From an uncultured Saprospiraceae bacterium (lineage in GTDB: Bacteria > Bacteroidota > Bacteroidia > Chitinophagales > Saprospiraceae): a stretch of 51,405 bases of DNA. The number at the start of each line of letters is the position of its first letter. Position 1 is the stretch's first letter. The DNA lies in the NCBI GenBank assembly GCA_937921595.1, contig CAKZTD010000178.1:1-51405 (forward strand), written 5' to 3'. This document shows, in pieces, positions 16,402 through 24,864 of this stretch. The position numbers and the translations under genes are program-made. Below the pieces are notes generated by a model. The model saw only the letters and a list, made by a program, of their open reading frames with translations. It did not search any database and had not been told where the DNA came from.

Positions 16402-18525
16402 TTACTTGACAACATGTCCATTATCCCAAGCTTCACCTGGGCGGACAAAACTCAATTTTCCATTTTCGTCTTCGGCCATAAGGATCATTCCTTGAGAAAC
16501 GACACCTCTCATTTTCCGCGGAGCTAAATTTGCTAATAATAAAACTTGTTGACCAACAACATCTTCTGGTTTGAATTGCTTCGCAATTCCAGACAAAACC
16601 GTTCTTGTTTCTAATCCGATATCAACCGTTAGTTTTAATAATTTATCTGCTTTTTCTACTGCTTCTGCTTTGACAACCGTCCCCGTTCGAATATCTATTT
16701 TTGTAAAATCATCAAAAGTAATTTCTGGCTTGATTGGCTCTCGCTGGTTCGCTTGTTCTGCTTCGAGAATCGCTGCCAAATGTGCTTTTTGTTTTTCAAT
16801 GATTTTCTGACGGCTGTCATCTTTACGATCATTGATTTTTGCGAAAAGCAATTCAGGTTCGCCTAATTGATGACCTCCTGGAATTAAATCTTCTCCTACA
16901 TTTAACTGATCCAACAAGTTTTGTAAACTTCCATTTCCTACTTCTGGTAAGTTGATCAGTTTTCTAATCTTTTTAGAAGAAAAAGGAATGAATGGTTCAC
17001 ATAAAACACTCAATACCGTGACGATACTCAAGCTAGTATAGAGACAAATTTTTACTGCTTCACTATCCGGATCTTCTTTCCATATTTTCCAGGGAGATAC
17101 ATCTTGAAGATAAGTATTTCCAAAAGAAGATAACTCCAAAAAGGTTTGTAAAGAATCTCTAAATCTAAAAGCTTCCACATTTTTTTGAAACTGAGCGACT
17201 AATTTTTTTACTGCTTCTATTTGTTCCGAATCAGCTCTTACATTAGGTACTTTTCCTTCGTAATATTTATTAGTCAAGACAGCTACCCTATTGATAAAAT
17301 TCCCAAGATTTCCAACCAGTTCACTGTCATGGAAATCTACAAACTCATCCCATTTAAAATCGGCATCTTTATTCTCCGGAGCATTTCGAATCAAAGTATA
17401 TCGTAAAGCATCTTCCTTATTCGGAAAGTCTTTAAATTCTTCCAAGTATTGATGTTGTTCAATTCCCCAACCTTTAGATTTTGAAAATTTTCTACCTTCA
17501 AAATTTAAAAACTGATTCGCAGGAACGTTGATTGGCAAATTATAATTACCATCTGCTTTCAACATTGCAGGAAAGACAATACAGTGAAAAACGATATTAT
17601 CTTTTCCAATAAAGTGGTACAACTCTGCTTCATCTGATTGCCAATAATCTTTCCAATCTTTGCCATTGTCTTTCGCCCATTGTTTGGTCGCAGAGATATA
17701 ACCAATCGGTGCATCAAACCACACGTATAAAACTTTCCCATCTCCACCTTCTACCGGAACTGGAATTCCCCAATCTAAATCTCTAGTAATTGCTCTTGGT
17801 TGTAATCCATCTTCTCCATCGATCCAACTAAGGCATTGACCAACTACATGCTTTTTCCAAGTCTTAGGATCATGATGAGGTTGACCATCTACCGTTCCTT
17901 CTTTGATCCATTCTCTGAGCCAAACTTCATGTTTATCTAATTTAAAAAACCAATGAGTGGTTGTTTTTAAGATTGGTTTGTTTCCACTAAGTGTGGATTT
18001 AGGATTGATGAGCTCTGTTGGTGAAAGGGTAGATCCACAGTTTTCACATTGATCGCCATAGGCTTCTTCATGGCTACACTTTGGACAGGTTCCTGTGATG
18101 TATCGATCTGCTAGAAATTGATCGAATTCTTGATCGTAATATTGGTCATTCGTTCGCTCTTCAAACTCTCCTCCTTTATCATATAATTTTTTAAAAAACT
18201 CTTGAGCGGTTTCATGATGTAGTGGATCACTGGTTCTGTGATAAATATCGAAAGAGATGCCTAATTTTTCAAAAGTCGCCTTATTCAGTTCGTGATACTT
18301 ATCGATGATATCTCTTGGTGAAATACCTTCCTTCTTTGCTCTGATGGTAATTGCTGCTCCATGTTCATCTGAACCACAGACAAACAATACGTCTTTTCCT
18401 AATAAGCGTAAGTAACGTACATAGATATCTGCAGGCAGATATGCTCCTGCCAAGTGTCCAAGGTGAAGGGCTCCATTAGCATAAGGAAGTGCAGATGTAA
18501 CGGTATATCTTTTAGTCTTTGTCAT
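16402..18525 (-). CDS. metG: Methionyl-tRNA synthetase with C-terminal tRNA-binding domain
   Basis: A 707-residue class I synthetase that charges tRNA-Met. HLGH (21-24) is the HIGH signature and KFSKS (346-350) the KMSKS loop. A single zinc knuckle is made by Cys147, Cys150, Cys160 and Cys163 (CPKC and CENC). After the anticodon-binding helices, about residue 600 onward is the EMAP/Trbp111 tRNA-binding domain, starting FDDFTKIDIRTGTVVKAEAV and including PRKMRGVVSQGMIL. This is the usual E. coli-like dimeric arrangement. It is first in a probable operon with lnt and the 14022 membrane protein. On the minus strand, TATATTCG at 18545-18552 may be a weak -7 box. Confidence 0.97.
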   Translation of the reverse strand: MTKTKRYTVTSALPYANGALHLGHLAGAYLPADIYVRYLRLLGKDVLFVCGSDEHGAAITIRAKKEGISPRDIIDKYHELNKATFEKLGISFDIYHRTSDPLHHETAQEFFKKLYDKGGEFEERTNDQYYDQEFDQFLADRYITGTCPKCSHEEAYGDQCENCGSTLSPTELINPKSTLSGNKPILKTTTHWFFKLDKHEVWLREWIKEGTVDGQPHHDPKTWKKHVVGQCLSWIDGEDGLQPRAITRDLDWGIPVPVEGGDGKVLYVWFDAPIGYISATKQWAKDNGKDWKDYWQSDEAELYHFIGKDNIVFHCIVFPAMLKADGNYNLPINVPANQFLNFEGRKFSKSKGWGIEQHQYLEEFKDFPNKEDALRYTLIRNAPENKDADFKWDEFVDFHDSELVGNLGNFINRVAVLTNKYYEGKVPNVRADSEQIEAVKKLVAQFQKNVEAFRFRDSLQTFLELSSFGNTYLQDVSPWKIWKEDPDSEAVKICLYTSLSIVTVLSVLCEPFIPFSSKKIRKLINLPEVGNGSLQNLLDQLNVGEDLIPGGHQLGEPELLFAKINDRKDDSRQKIIEKQKAHLAAILEAEQANQREPIKPEITFDDFTKIDIRTGTVVKAEAVEKADKLLKLTVDIGLETRTVLSGIAKQFKPEDVVGQQVLLLANLAPRKMRGVVSQGMILMAEDENGKLSFVRPGEAWDNGHVVK

Positions 18526-18886
18526 TTTTTCAATTTATAGTCTGCGAATATACGGAGCTCAACATTAGGATAGGAATTTTGGTTTCATATTTTTTCGTAT
18601 AGCTTGGGCCCTTGACAAGATAATATTAGAATGCCATATTATTTTTGACTTCAAAACACTTATTTTGAGGTTAAGGCCTATAATTACTACCATTCAGAAC
18701 ATGAAAGCTACCGTTTAGAACATTACATCAATAATTCTGGCAAAAGCTGTAGTTTTTAGTTAAATTAAGGGAATATCTGTATTTCAAGAATTGACATTAA
18801 AGAACTTTTTAATTTAAAAATGCAATACTCTGAAGAGTATTCCCACTTTATAAAAAATTGTATCCAATCTCTCAAAATTACTTACT
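18526..18886. other. Intergenic region with a hairpin upstream of the small Tat-like gene
   Basis: These 361 bp hold no gene. Minus-strand metG promoter elements probably lie at the left end. At 18824-18841 a perfect 7-bp hairpin, AATACTC-TGAA-GAGTATT, sits 45 bp before the ATG of the next gene and could be an operator or leader structure. Confidence 0.5.
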
Positions 18887-19243
18887 ATGAAAAGAAGAAC
18901 TTTCCTTGCTACATCAAGTACCGTTGGAATTGCTAGTGTTGTACCTAGTGGATTCGTCGCTACTTCAATTTTTTCAAGTTTGAATACAAAAGTATTACTT
19001 GAAGAGTTTCAAAAACCAACTAAAGTTGTTTTAGACAAATTTATGGCTGATGTAAGCCTCAATATTCAATCCTTAGGGCTTGATGAAACCCTTGCAAAAC
19101 GTTTGGTTCTGCCAGTTGAAATCATTAACAACAAAAGCACCAAAGGAAATCATAACATCATTTATAAAAATGGATCTGGAGAATATATTTCATTATCTAT
19201 TACTAATGGTATAGAGCGAATTAAAATATCTAAAACAGTGTAA
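18887..19243 (+). CDS. Small exported protein with Tat-like signal, unknown function
   Basis: A 118-residue protein. The N-terminus MKRRTFLATSSTVGIASVVP resembles a twin-arginine signal (RRxFL followed by a weakly hydrophobic stretch). Export via Tat or Sec is therefore likely, though the flanking S/T of the consensus is missing. The remainder is a compact alpha/beta sequence with no recognised motif (RLVLPVEIINNKS, then strands IIYKNGSGEYISLSIT and IERIKISKTV). It is followed after 61 bp by the DM9/B-lectin gene on the same strand, so the pair may be co-expressed, although a direct repeat sits between them. It has no detectable relation to neighbours upstream. Confidence 0.6.
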   Translation: MKRRTFLATSSTVGIASVVPSGFVATSIFSSLNTKVLLEEFQKPTKVVLDKFMADVSLNIQSLGLDETLAKRLVLPVEIINNKSTKGNHNIIYKNGSGEYISLSITNGIERIKISKTV

Positions 19244-19271
19244 ATAATTATAAAAACATTAAACCTATTTT

Positions 19272-19303
19272 CAATATTTTAATAACCCCTGCAATATTTT
19301 AAT
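19272..19303. repeat. 12-bp direct repeat with 20-bp period before the lectin start
   Basis: CAATATTTTAAT occurs at 19272-19283 and again at 19292-19303, spaced by exactly 20 bp (about two helical turns) and ending 1 bp before the ATG. The position suggests a regulator or translation-control site, but chance in AT-rich DNA is possible. Confidence 0.4.
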
Positions 19304-19304
19304 T

Positions 19305-20258
19305 ATGAACCCTGTAAAACCCTTAATACTAACATCAATCTTGATGTTGTTGTGTAGTAGTATATATGCCCAATTAAAATGGGTGCCATTTGAAAAAGAA
19401 CTTCCGACCAATGCAGTTATTGGAGGTGTCGAAAGCCATAGAGAACTGGCCGTTTGTCGTTGCAATTATCAAGGAGCGATGCACCCAGGAAAAGTGGTTG
19501 AAAAAGCATGTAACATTGGGTATGGTGGTGCTGAGAAAATCGTAACTACTTTTGAGGTCTTAGTTAATATGGGGCTCGTTGAATTAAGCTGGATAAAATC
19601 AAATGGCGAATTACCTAAGCACGCTATTAAGGCTGGTACAGAAAATGGCCTTGACATGTATATAGGTAGAGTTTTTTATGAAGGAGGTACACACCCTGGT
19701 AAAATATTTAAAGCCGGAGAAAATTACATTTGCAATATTGGATATGGAGGTAAAGAACTGACTTTAACAACCTTCGAAGTTTTAGTCGAGCATAAATCAC
19801 ATCCAAAGCCTGAAGCGCTAAGCCATGATAATCGTTGTGACAATAAGTCTAAAAATCCTAACCACAATACTGTTGGTTTCATTGGATCTATTTCTAAAGA
19901 TAGACAGATTAATGAAGGCGCTAGTTTAGTATCACCCAATTTTAAATACCAAACCAGGGTGACAGATGATGGTCGATTAGTGATTGAAGAAATCCTCGAA
20001 CACGCTTTATGTGATGAAGGAAACATTATAATTTTTAAGACCAAAGAAATATGGGCAAATACCACTGAAAAACGTGACTCAGCCAAAGACTATTTTATGA
20101 AATTCCAAGAAGATGGAAACCTTTGTATCTATTCTGAGCAAGATGGTTTTGTTTGGTGTTCGATGAGTAATGGTCGAGATGGTCATCACTTTGAAATTAC
20201 CAATATTGGTCATATTGAAATCGTAAATAGTCATGGTAGTGAAGTTTGGCCAGATTAA
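19305..20258 (+). CDS. Secreted DM9 (DUF3421) repeat and B-lectin-like fusion
   Basis: This 317-residue secreted protein starts with a signal peptide (residues 1-22, ending IYAQ). Two DM9/DUF3421 units follow: WVPFEKELPTNAVIGG to NIGYGGAEKIVTTFEVLV, and LSWIKSNGELPKHAIKAG to NIGYGGKELTLTTFEVLV. The C-terminal ~110 residues resemble a bulb-type mannose-binding lectin (B-lectin). The key stretch FQEDGNLCIY fits the QxDxNxVxY sugar-binding motif with Val to Cys, and VWCSMSNG follows. Flanking degenerate repeats are TRVTDDGRLVIEE and IGHIEIVNSHGSEVW. DM9 proteins are best known in animals as carbohydrate-binding, so a glycan-recognition role is inferred. There is no T9SS sorting domain. A terminator follows. 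Confidence 0.8.
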   Translation: MNPVKPLILTSILMLLCSSIYAQLKWVPFEKELPTNAVIGGVESHRELAVCRCNYQGAMHPGKVVEKACNIGYGGAEKIVTTFEVLVNMGLVELSWIKSNGELPKHAIKAGTENGLDMYIGRVFYEGGTHPGKIFKAGENYICNIGYGGKELTLTTFEVLVEHKSHPKPEALSHDNRCDNKSKNPNHNTVGFIGSISKDRQINEGASLVSPNFKYQTRVTDDGRLVIEEILEHALCDEGNIIIFKTKEIWANTTEKRDSAKDYFMKFQEDGNLCIYSEQDGFVWCSMSNGRDGHHFEITNIGHIEIVNSHGSEVWPD

Positions 20259-20285
20259 ATAGCTCATTTAGAAATTCTTAAAAAG

Positions 20286-20329
20286 AAAAGCCTGCATTGA
20301 TAAATTATCGATGTAGGCTTTTTAGTTTT
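20286..20329 (+). terminator. Terminator after the DM9/B-lectin gene
   Basis: A 16-bp stem with two G-U pairs joins AAAAGCCTGCATTGAT (20286-20301) to 20307-20322 around AAATT, followed by a T-rich tail. Confidence 0.85.
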
Positions 20330-20478
20330 TAGACCTTATTTGGAAAGCAATAAGTAAAGCGAACCTCAAGATGATCATTCATGACGGGCAGGTATTTAGA
20401 AAATCTGCACCAATAGACGCTGAAAACATTCAGGTGTCTCATTAGATTTAAAAGAAATTTTCTACTTTGCAGACAGAT

Positions 20479-21912
20479 ATGGGTAAAAAAATCATCATTC
20501 TCTTGCTTTTTTTGTTGGCTTACTTTCCATTGTTTTTGCATTTGGATAGCTTGAGTTTTCATACCTATGATGAAGCTCGATTAGCGGTAAGTGCACAGGA
20601 AATGGTAGAAAATGGGATATCTCTTATTCCTACTTTTAATCAAGAGCCAGATATGTGGAGTACGAAACCAGCTTTGATGATTTGGTTGCAGACTTTATCT
20701 ATGAAGCTTTTTGGAGTCAATGAATTGGGTGCCAGGCTTCCTGCTGCTTTGAGTGCTTTTTTTACTATTTTCTTGATTGGATTTTTTTGTTGGAATATTT
20801 TAAAAAGAAAATATCTCGGAATATTTTCGGTGTTGGTTTTATTGACTACGCCCGGATACATTGCAACGCATGTCAGTCGAACTGGAGATTATGATGCACT
20901 GCTGATTTTATTTACCACACTTTTTCTTCTAAATATTTTCGAATTGGTAAACACCAAAAAACCGATTCGCAAAAAGAAGTTGATTTTATGGTCTGCTTTA
21001 TTTTTGGCGTTGGCAGTATTGACAAAAAGTGTTGCTGGTTTACTTTTTCTACCTGCCGTTCTTATTTATATTTTATGGAAAAAGGAAGGTTTGATTGTGC
21101 TCAAATCGAGTCAATTTTATTTGGGAATTGGAATTTTCGGATTACTGGTTGGAGGTTATTATTTTACTCGAGAAGTTTATAATCCTGGATACTTGCAAGC
21201 GGTTTGGAAAAACGAATTAGGAGGTCGTTATCTTGCTGCTGCAGAAAACCATCGTGGGCCATTTTTATATTATATTGAAAATATGTGGCGCAAGGGGTTT
21301 CTACCCTGGCTTTTCTTTTTGCCAGTTGCGATTTCCTTAGGTTGGAAAAAAGGAGGAGAAACAAGAAATCTAATGTCTTTTCTTTTAATTTGCATCTTTA
21401 GTTTTCTATTGATTGTGTCAAATTCCGAAACAAAACTGGAATGGTATGTTGCCCCCGTATATCCTTTACTGGCCTTGTTAACTGCGATTGGTATTGAACA
21501 AATATTTTTACTTTTAACACAACATACTTCTTTTCAAAAAAGTGCTTTGCTTTTACTTTTCGCAATAGCCATTTTTGGCATGCCATATAAAAATATTCTT
21601 GCTTCTGTTTACTTACCCAAACATTATAATTCCATGAATTATTATGCGGAATTTATGAAAAGAAAACCAACGCATCAAGAATTTACAATTGCCAACATTG
21701 GATATAATGCACATATTCTTTTTTATAGAAAGGCTTATACGGAAAAGGGGTATAAATTTGAGCAAAGGCATCCAACAGAACTTTCGGTTGGTGAACGGGC
21801 TTTGCTTTGTGAAGAAAATGCGATGGATAGTTTGAACGCGAATTTTGAATATAAGGTTATTGAGGAGTGGAAGACTTGTCGATTGGTAGAAGTGACGGGG
21901 AGACTTCATTAG
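20479..21912 (+). CDS. ArnT/PMT-family membrane glycosyltransferase
   Basis: A 477-residue polytopic membrane protein of the GT-C superfamily (PMT_2/ArnT-like). These use polyprenyl-phosphate sugars to glycosylate lipid A or proteins on the periplasmic face. The first loop after TM1 has the diagnostic acidic motif: HTYDEARLAVSAQEM, then PDMWSTKPALMIWLQ. About ten further TM helices follow, with the loop VSRTGDYDALLILF supplying a second acidic site. The C-terminus is short and soluble. The reading frame opens earlier at a TTG (20467), but that codon overlaps a TTTGCAG promoter-like sequence. The ATG at 20479 directly before the first TM helix is the likelier start. Acceptor and sugar are not predictable. 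Confidence 0.85.
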   Translation: MGKKIIILLLFLLAYFPLFLHLDSLSFHTYDEARLAVSAQEMVENGISLIPTFNQEPDMWSTKPALMIWLQTLSMKLFGVNELGARLPAALSAFFTIFLIGFFCWNILKRKYLGIFSVLVLLTTPGYIATHVSRTGDYDALLILFTTLFLLNIFELVNTKKPIRKKKLILWSALFLALAVLTKSVAGLLFLPAVLIYILWKKEGLIVLKSSQFYLGIGIFGLLVGGYYFTREVYNPGYLQAVWKNELGGRYLAAAENHRGPFLYYIENMWRKGFLPWLFFLPVAISLGWKKGGETRNLMSFLLICIFSFLLIVSNSETKLEWYVAPVYPLLALLTAIGIEQIFLLLTQHTSFQKSALLLLFAIAIFGMPYKNILASVYLPKHYNSMNYYAEFMKRKPTHQEFTIANIGYNAHILFYRKAYTEKGYKFEQRHPTELSVGERALLCEENAMDSLNANFEYKVIEEWKTCRLVEVTGRLH

Positions 21913-21926
21913 ATTATTTTCTAAGG

Positions 21927-21978
21927 TGCAAGTTGAAAACTTGCATTATTTGGCGTCGTAAGTTTGAAAACTTACGAC
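21927..21978. repeat. Pair of related palindromes
   Basis: TGCAAGTT-GAA-AACTTGCA (21927-21945) is followed by GTCGTAAGTTT-GA-AAACTTACGAC (21955-21978). They share the core AAGTTnGAAAACTT but have different, self-complementary flanks, so each palindrome is preserved while the sequence differs. This pattern is typical of a mobile or structured intergenic repeat. Confidence 0.6.
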
Positions 21979-21992
21979 AGTAAGGCCAAAAC

Positions 21993-22029
21993 AAAAGGCA
22001 CCTTCCTTACGGAAAGTGCCTTTTATTTT
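21993..22029. terminator. Bidirectional terminator between the glycosyltransferase and nqrF
   Basis: AAAAGGCAC (21993-22001) pairs with GTGCCTTTT (22016-22024), and the inner TTCC pairs with GGAA around TTAC. A T-run follows on the plus strand and T-rich sequence on the minus strand, so it can end both the glycosyltransferase and nqr transcripts. Confidence 0.8.
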
Positions 22030-22049
22030 TTTATAGTTGAATTGGAAGC

Positions 22050-23369
22050 TTATCCTCCAAAATCATCAAATGCGATATTTTCTTCTGGTACACCTAGCTC
22101 ATCTAAGCTTTTGATTACAGATGCATTCATCGCAGGAGGCCCACAGAAATAGTATTCGATTTCTTCTGGCTCTTCGTGTTTCGTAAGGTATTGTTCATTC
22201 AAAACACTCATGATGTATCCTTTGAATCCATCACCTGGAGCGTCCATATTTTCTTTTACTTGCCAGTTATCTTCTTCTAACGGATTATCTAATGCCACAT
22301 AGAATTTGAAGTTTGGAAACTCTTTTTCAATCTTACGGAAATCCTCAATGTAAAACAACTCTCTCTTCGTTCGACCACCATACCAGAATGATACTTTACG
22401 ATCTGTTGTTTTCAAGGTGTGGAACAAGTGAAATAAGTGAGAACGCAATGGAGCCATTCCTGCACCACCACCGATATAGACCATTTCCTTTTTCGTAGGC
22501 TTGATGAAGAACTCACCATAAGGGCCAGAAATTGTTGCTTTATCACCTGGCTTACATCCAAATACGAAAGAAGAACAGATTCCAGGATTTACATCCATCC
22601 ATCCGTTTTTATCTCTATCCCAAGGCGGCGTAGCAACCCGGATATTCAACATTACAATATTTCCTTCTGCTGGGTGATTTGCCATAGAGTATGCTCTAAA
22701 AATTGGCTCATCATTTTTCATTTTAAGATCCCAAAGCTTGTATTTATCCCACTCAGATTGAAACTCATCTGGCTTTTTACCCAATCTTGGGTGAGCCGTG
22801 ATATCCATATCTTTAAAATCAACTTCCATTGCTGGTACATCTACCTGAATATATCCACCTGCTTGAAAATCTAATTCCTCGCCTTCTGGTAACTTCACTA
22901 CGAACTCTTTGATAAAAGAAGCTACGTTATAATTAGAAACTACTTCACATTCCCATTTTTTGATACCGAAGATTTCTTCTGGAATTCTAATTTCCATATC
23001 TCCTCTAACTTTCACCTGACAAGCAAGTCTTTTGTTTTCAGCAGCTTCTTTTCGAGACAAGTGATTCATCTCTGTTGGAAGAACATCTCCTCCTCCTTCA
23101 TCAACGTGACAATCACACATGGCACATGTTCCACCACCACCACAGGCTGAAGGTAAGAATACACTCTTCTCTGCAAGAACAGAAAGTAAAGTTGATCCTG
23201 GTTTAACGATGAGCGGATTTTCCGCATCTCCGTTTACAATTATTTTTACATCCCCTTGAGGAACCAATCGTTTTCTTGCTGCAATTAACATAAACGATAG
23301 AAGCAAAATAACCGCTACAAAAACAGCTACTGCAAACCCAAGTGTTAGAAAATCAAAAAGAAAAATCAT
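22050..23369 (-). CDS. nqrF: Na+-translocating NADH:quinone reductase subunit F
   Basis: This 439-residue subunit is the NADH entry point of the sodium-pumping quinone reductase. One TM anchor lies at residues 4-30. A [2Fe-2S] ferredoxin domain has ligands Cys76, Cys82, Cys85 and Cys117 (CGGGGTCAMC and RLACQ). The FAD domain has RAYSMANHP at the flavin site. The NADH-binding part has IGGGAGMAPLRSHLF and ends with YFCGPPAMN and a terminal FDDFGG. Length is slightly over the usual ~407. It is the last gene of nqrABCDEF, 47 bp after nqrE, and is followed by the terminator. Confidence 0.97.
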   Translation of the reverse strand: MIFLFDFLTLGFAVAVFVAVILLLSFMLIAARKRLVPQGDVKIIVNGDAENPLIVKPGSTLLSVLAEKSVFLPSACGGGGTCAMCDCHVDEGGGDVLPTEMNHLSRKEAAENKRLACQVKVRGDMEIRIPEEIFGIKKWECEVVSNYNVASFIKEFVVKLPEGEELDFQAGGYIQVDVPAMEVDFKDMDITAHPRLGKKPDEFQSEWDKYKLWDLKMKNDEPIFRAYSMANHPAEGNIVMLNIRVATPPWDRDKNGWMDVNPGICSSFVFGCKPGDKATISGPYGEFFIKPTKKEMVYIGGGAGMAPLRSHLFHLFHTLKTTDRKVSFWYGGRTKRELFYIEDFRKIEKEFPNFKFYVALDNPLEEDNWQVKENMDAPGDGFKGYIMSVLNEQYLTKHEEPEEIEYYFCGPPAMNASVIKSLDELGVPEENIAFDDFGG

Positions 23370-23416
23370 CTTATATTAATTTCGTATGAATAATAATATT
23401 AAACCTATACTGAGTT

Positions 23417-24028
23417 TTATTTCGCCGCAAATGCAGCCGGATCAATTCCCATCAAACTCATAAATGCAATCCCCATTAATCCAGTCAAAATAAATGCCAT
23501 CCCTAATCCACGTAATGCAGGAGGAACATTAGAGTATCTGATTTTTTCACGGATCGCAGCAATCGCAATGATCGCTAAGAACCAACCAAAACCACCGCCT
23601 AATCCAAAAGCAATTGACTCGTTGAAATTATATTCTCTGGCTACCATGAAAAGCGATCCACCAAGAATCGCACAGTTCACTGTAATTAATGGTAAGAATA
23701 TTCCCAGTGAGTTATACAAAGAAGGAGAAACTTTTTCTACAATCATCTCTACTAATTGTACCATTGAAGCAATTACGGCAATAAAGAGAATCAATCTAAG
23801 AAAAACTAAATCTACTCCAAATAAACCATTTTCACTTAAAAGGTATTCGTTGATCAACCAATTGATCGGCATCGTCACAACTAGTACAAAGATTACTGCT
23901 AGTCCAAGACCGAAAGCTGTTTTTACTGTTTTAGAAACGGCTAAGTAGGAACACATTCCTAGGAAATATGCTAACACCAAGTTTTCTACGAAAGCAGCCT
24001 GTATAAAAGTATTTATAAATTCGCCCAT
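23417..24028 (-). CDS. nqrE: Na+-NQR subunit E
   Basis: A 203-residue inner-membrane subunit with six hydrophobic helices, homologous to RnfA and to NqrD. Diagnostic stretches are ENLVLAYFLGMCSYLAVS and PLITVNCAILGGSLFM. The latter Cys, with a matching one in NqrD, lies at the mid-membrane iron site described in NQR structures. It helps move electrons across the membrane coupled to Na+ export. It sits between nqrD (56 bp) and nqrF (47 bp) in the operon. Confidence 0.96.
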   Translation of the reverse strand: MGEFINTFIQAAFVENLVLAYFLGMCSYLAVSKTVKTAFGLGLAVIFVLVVTMPINWLINEYLLSENGLFGVDLVFLRLILFIAVIASMVQLVEMIVEKVSPSLYNSLGIFLPLITVNCAILGGSLFMVAREYNFNESIAFGLGGGFGWFLAIIAIAAIREKIRYSNVPPALRGLGMAFILTGLMGIAFMSLMGIDPAAFAAK

Positions 24029-24060
24029 TTTATTTTTATTGAAAATTTAATCTTTAAATG

Positions 24061-24085
24061 GTTAATTAGTTATTAACTAATCAAC
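24061..24085. repeat. Inverted repeat between nqrD and nqrE
   Basis: ATTAGTTA-T-TAACTAAT (24065-24081), with flanking GTT and AAC also able to pair, touches the nqrD stop. It is AT-only and so may be fortuitous, but it parallels the stronger repeat between nqrA and nqrB. Confidence 0.4.
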
Positions 24086-24798
24086 TAGCTTATGTCTACT
24101 AATTTTGGATTTCTGCTACGTTGAATCCAGATCAATATTCCGATTATAAACATGGCAGCAGCAGGTAATACCATTAAGTTATTATTGCTGTACCATCCAA
24201 ACCAATCACTGGTCAAGGTATTGATCATATAATCATCACTAGCACCGATGAATTTCATTTCCAACGGACTCCCTGCGAATAAAGATCCTTTTCCAAATAC
24301 CTCTCTAATCACCGCAACGATGATTAAGATGGCTCCATAACCCAATCCGTTTCCGATACCATCAAGAAATGATCTCCAAGGTTTGTTAGCCATTGCAAAG
24401 GCTTCCAAACGTCCCATCACGATACAATTCGTAATGATCAATCCGATATAAACAGAAAGTTGTTTGTATACTGGATAGTTGAATGCTTTTAGTGCCAACT
24501 CTACCACAGTTACCAAACTCGCAATGATCACCAATTGAACGATCATACGTACCTGACTAGGGATAGCGTTTCTTACTAATGAAGTAATCAAACTTGAAAA
24601 AGCACAAACGAACACTACCGCAATTGATATAACCAATGAAGGCAATACTAATGAGGTAACCGCTAATGCGGAACAGATACCAAGTACCTGTACTGTGATT
24701 GGATTGTTGTCACTCAATGGATCAGTAAGTAGCTTTCGCTCTTTCTTTCCAAATAAAGGCTCTTGTACCTTTGCTTCTTGAACTGTGTTTGCAGCCAT
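24085..24798 (-). CDS. nqrD: Na+-NQR subunit D
   Basis: This 237-residue membrane subunit is related to RnfE. Its helices begin after the soluble leader FGKKERKLLTDPLSDNNP, and the core is YIGLIITNCIVMGRLEAFAM. The Cys of ITNCIVMGR is the iron-site partner of the NqrE cysteine. Other landmarks are DGIGNGLGYGAILI and a C-terminal hydrophobic helix followed by QRSRNPK. It is somewhat longer than the ~210-residue norm because of the N-terminal leader. It lies in the operon between nqrC (66 bp) and nqrE. Confidence 0.96.
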   Translation of the reverse strand: MAANTVQEAKVQEPLFGKKERKLLTDPLSDNNPITVQVLGICSALAVTSLVLPSLVISIAVVFVCAFSSLITSLVRNAIPSQVRMIVQLVIIASLVTVVELALKAFNYPVYKQLSVYIGLIITNCIVMGRLEAFAMANKPWRSFLDGIGNGLGYGAILIIVAVIREVFGKGSLFAGSPLEMKFIGASDDYMINTLTSDWFGWYSNNNLMVLPAAAMFIIGILIWIQRSRNPKLVDIS

Positions 24799-24864
24799 TA
24801 TCTTAATTTTAATATTTAATTTAGTTGCGATGACAAAATCGGCAACGTCATAATTTTAAATTTC

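Noticed and set aside
20467-20478. TTG-started longer form of the ArnT/PMT-like protein
   Set aside because: The codon lies in a promoter-like TTTGCAG, and the ATG at 20479 directly precedes the first TM helix.
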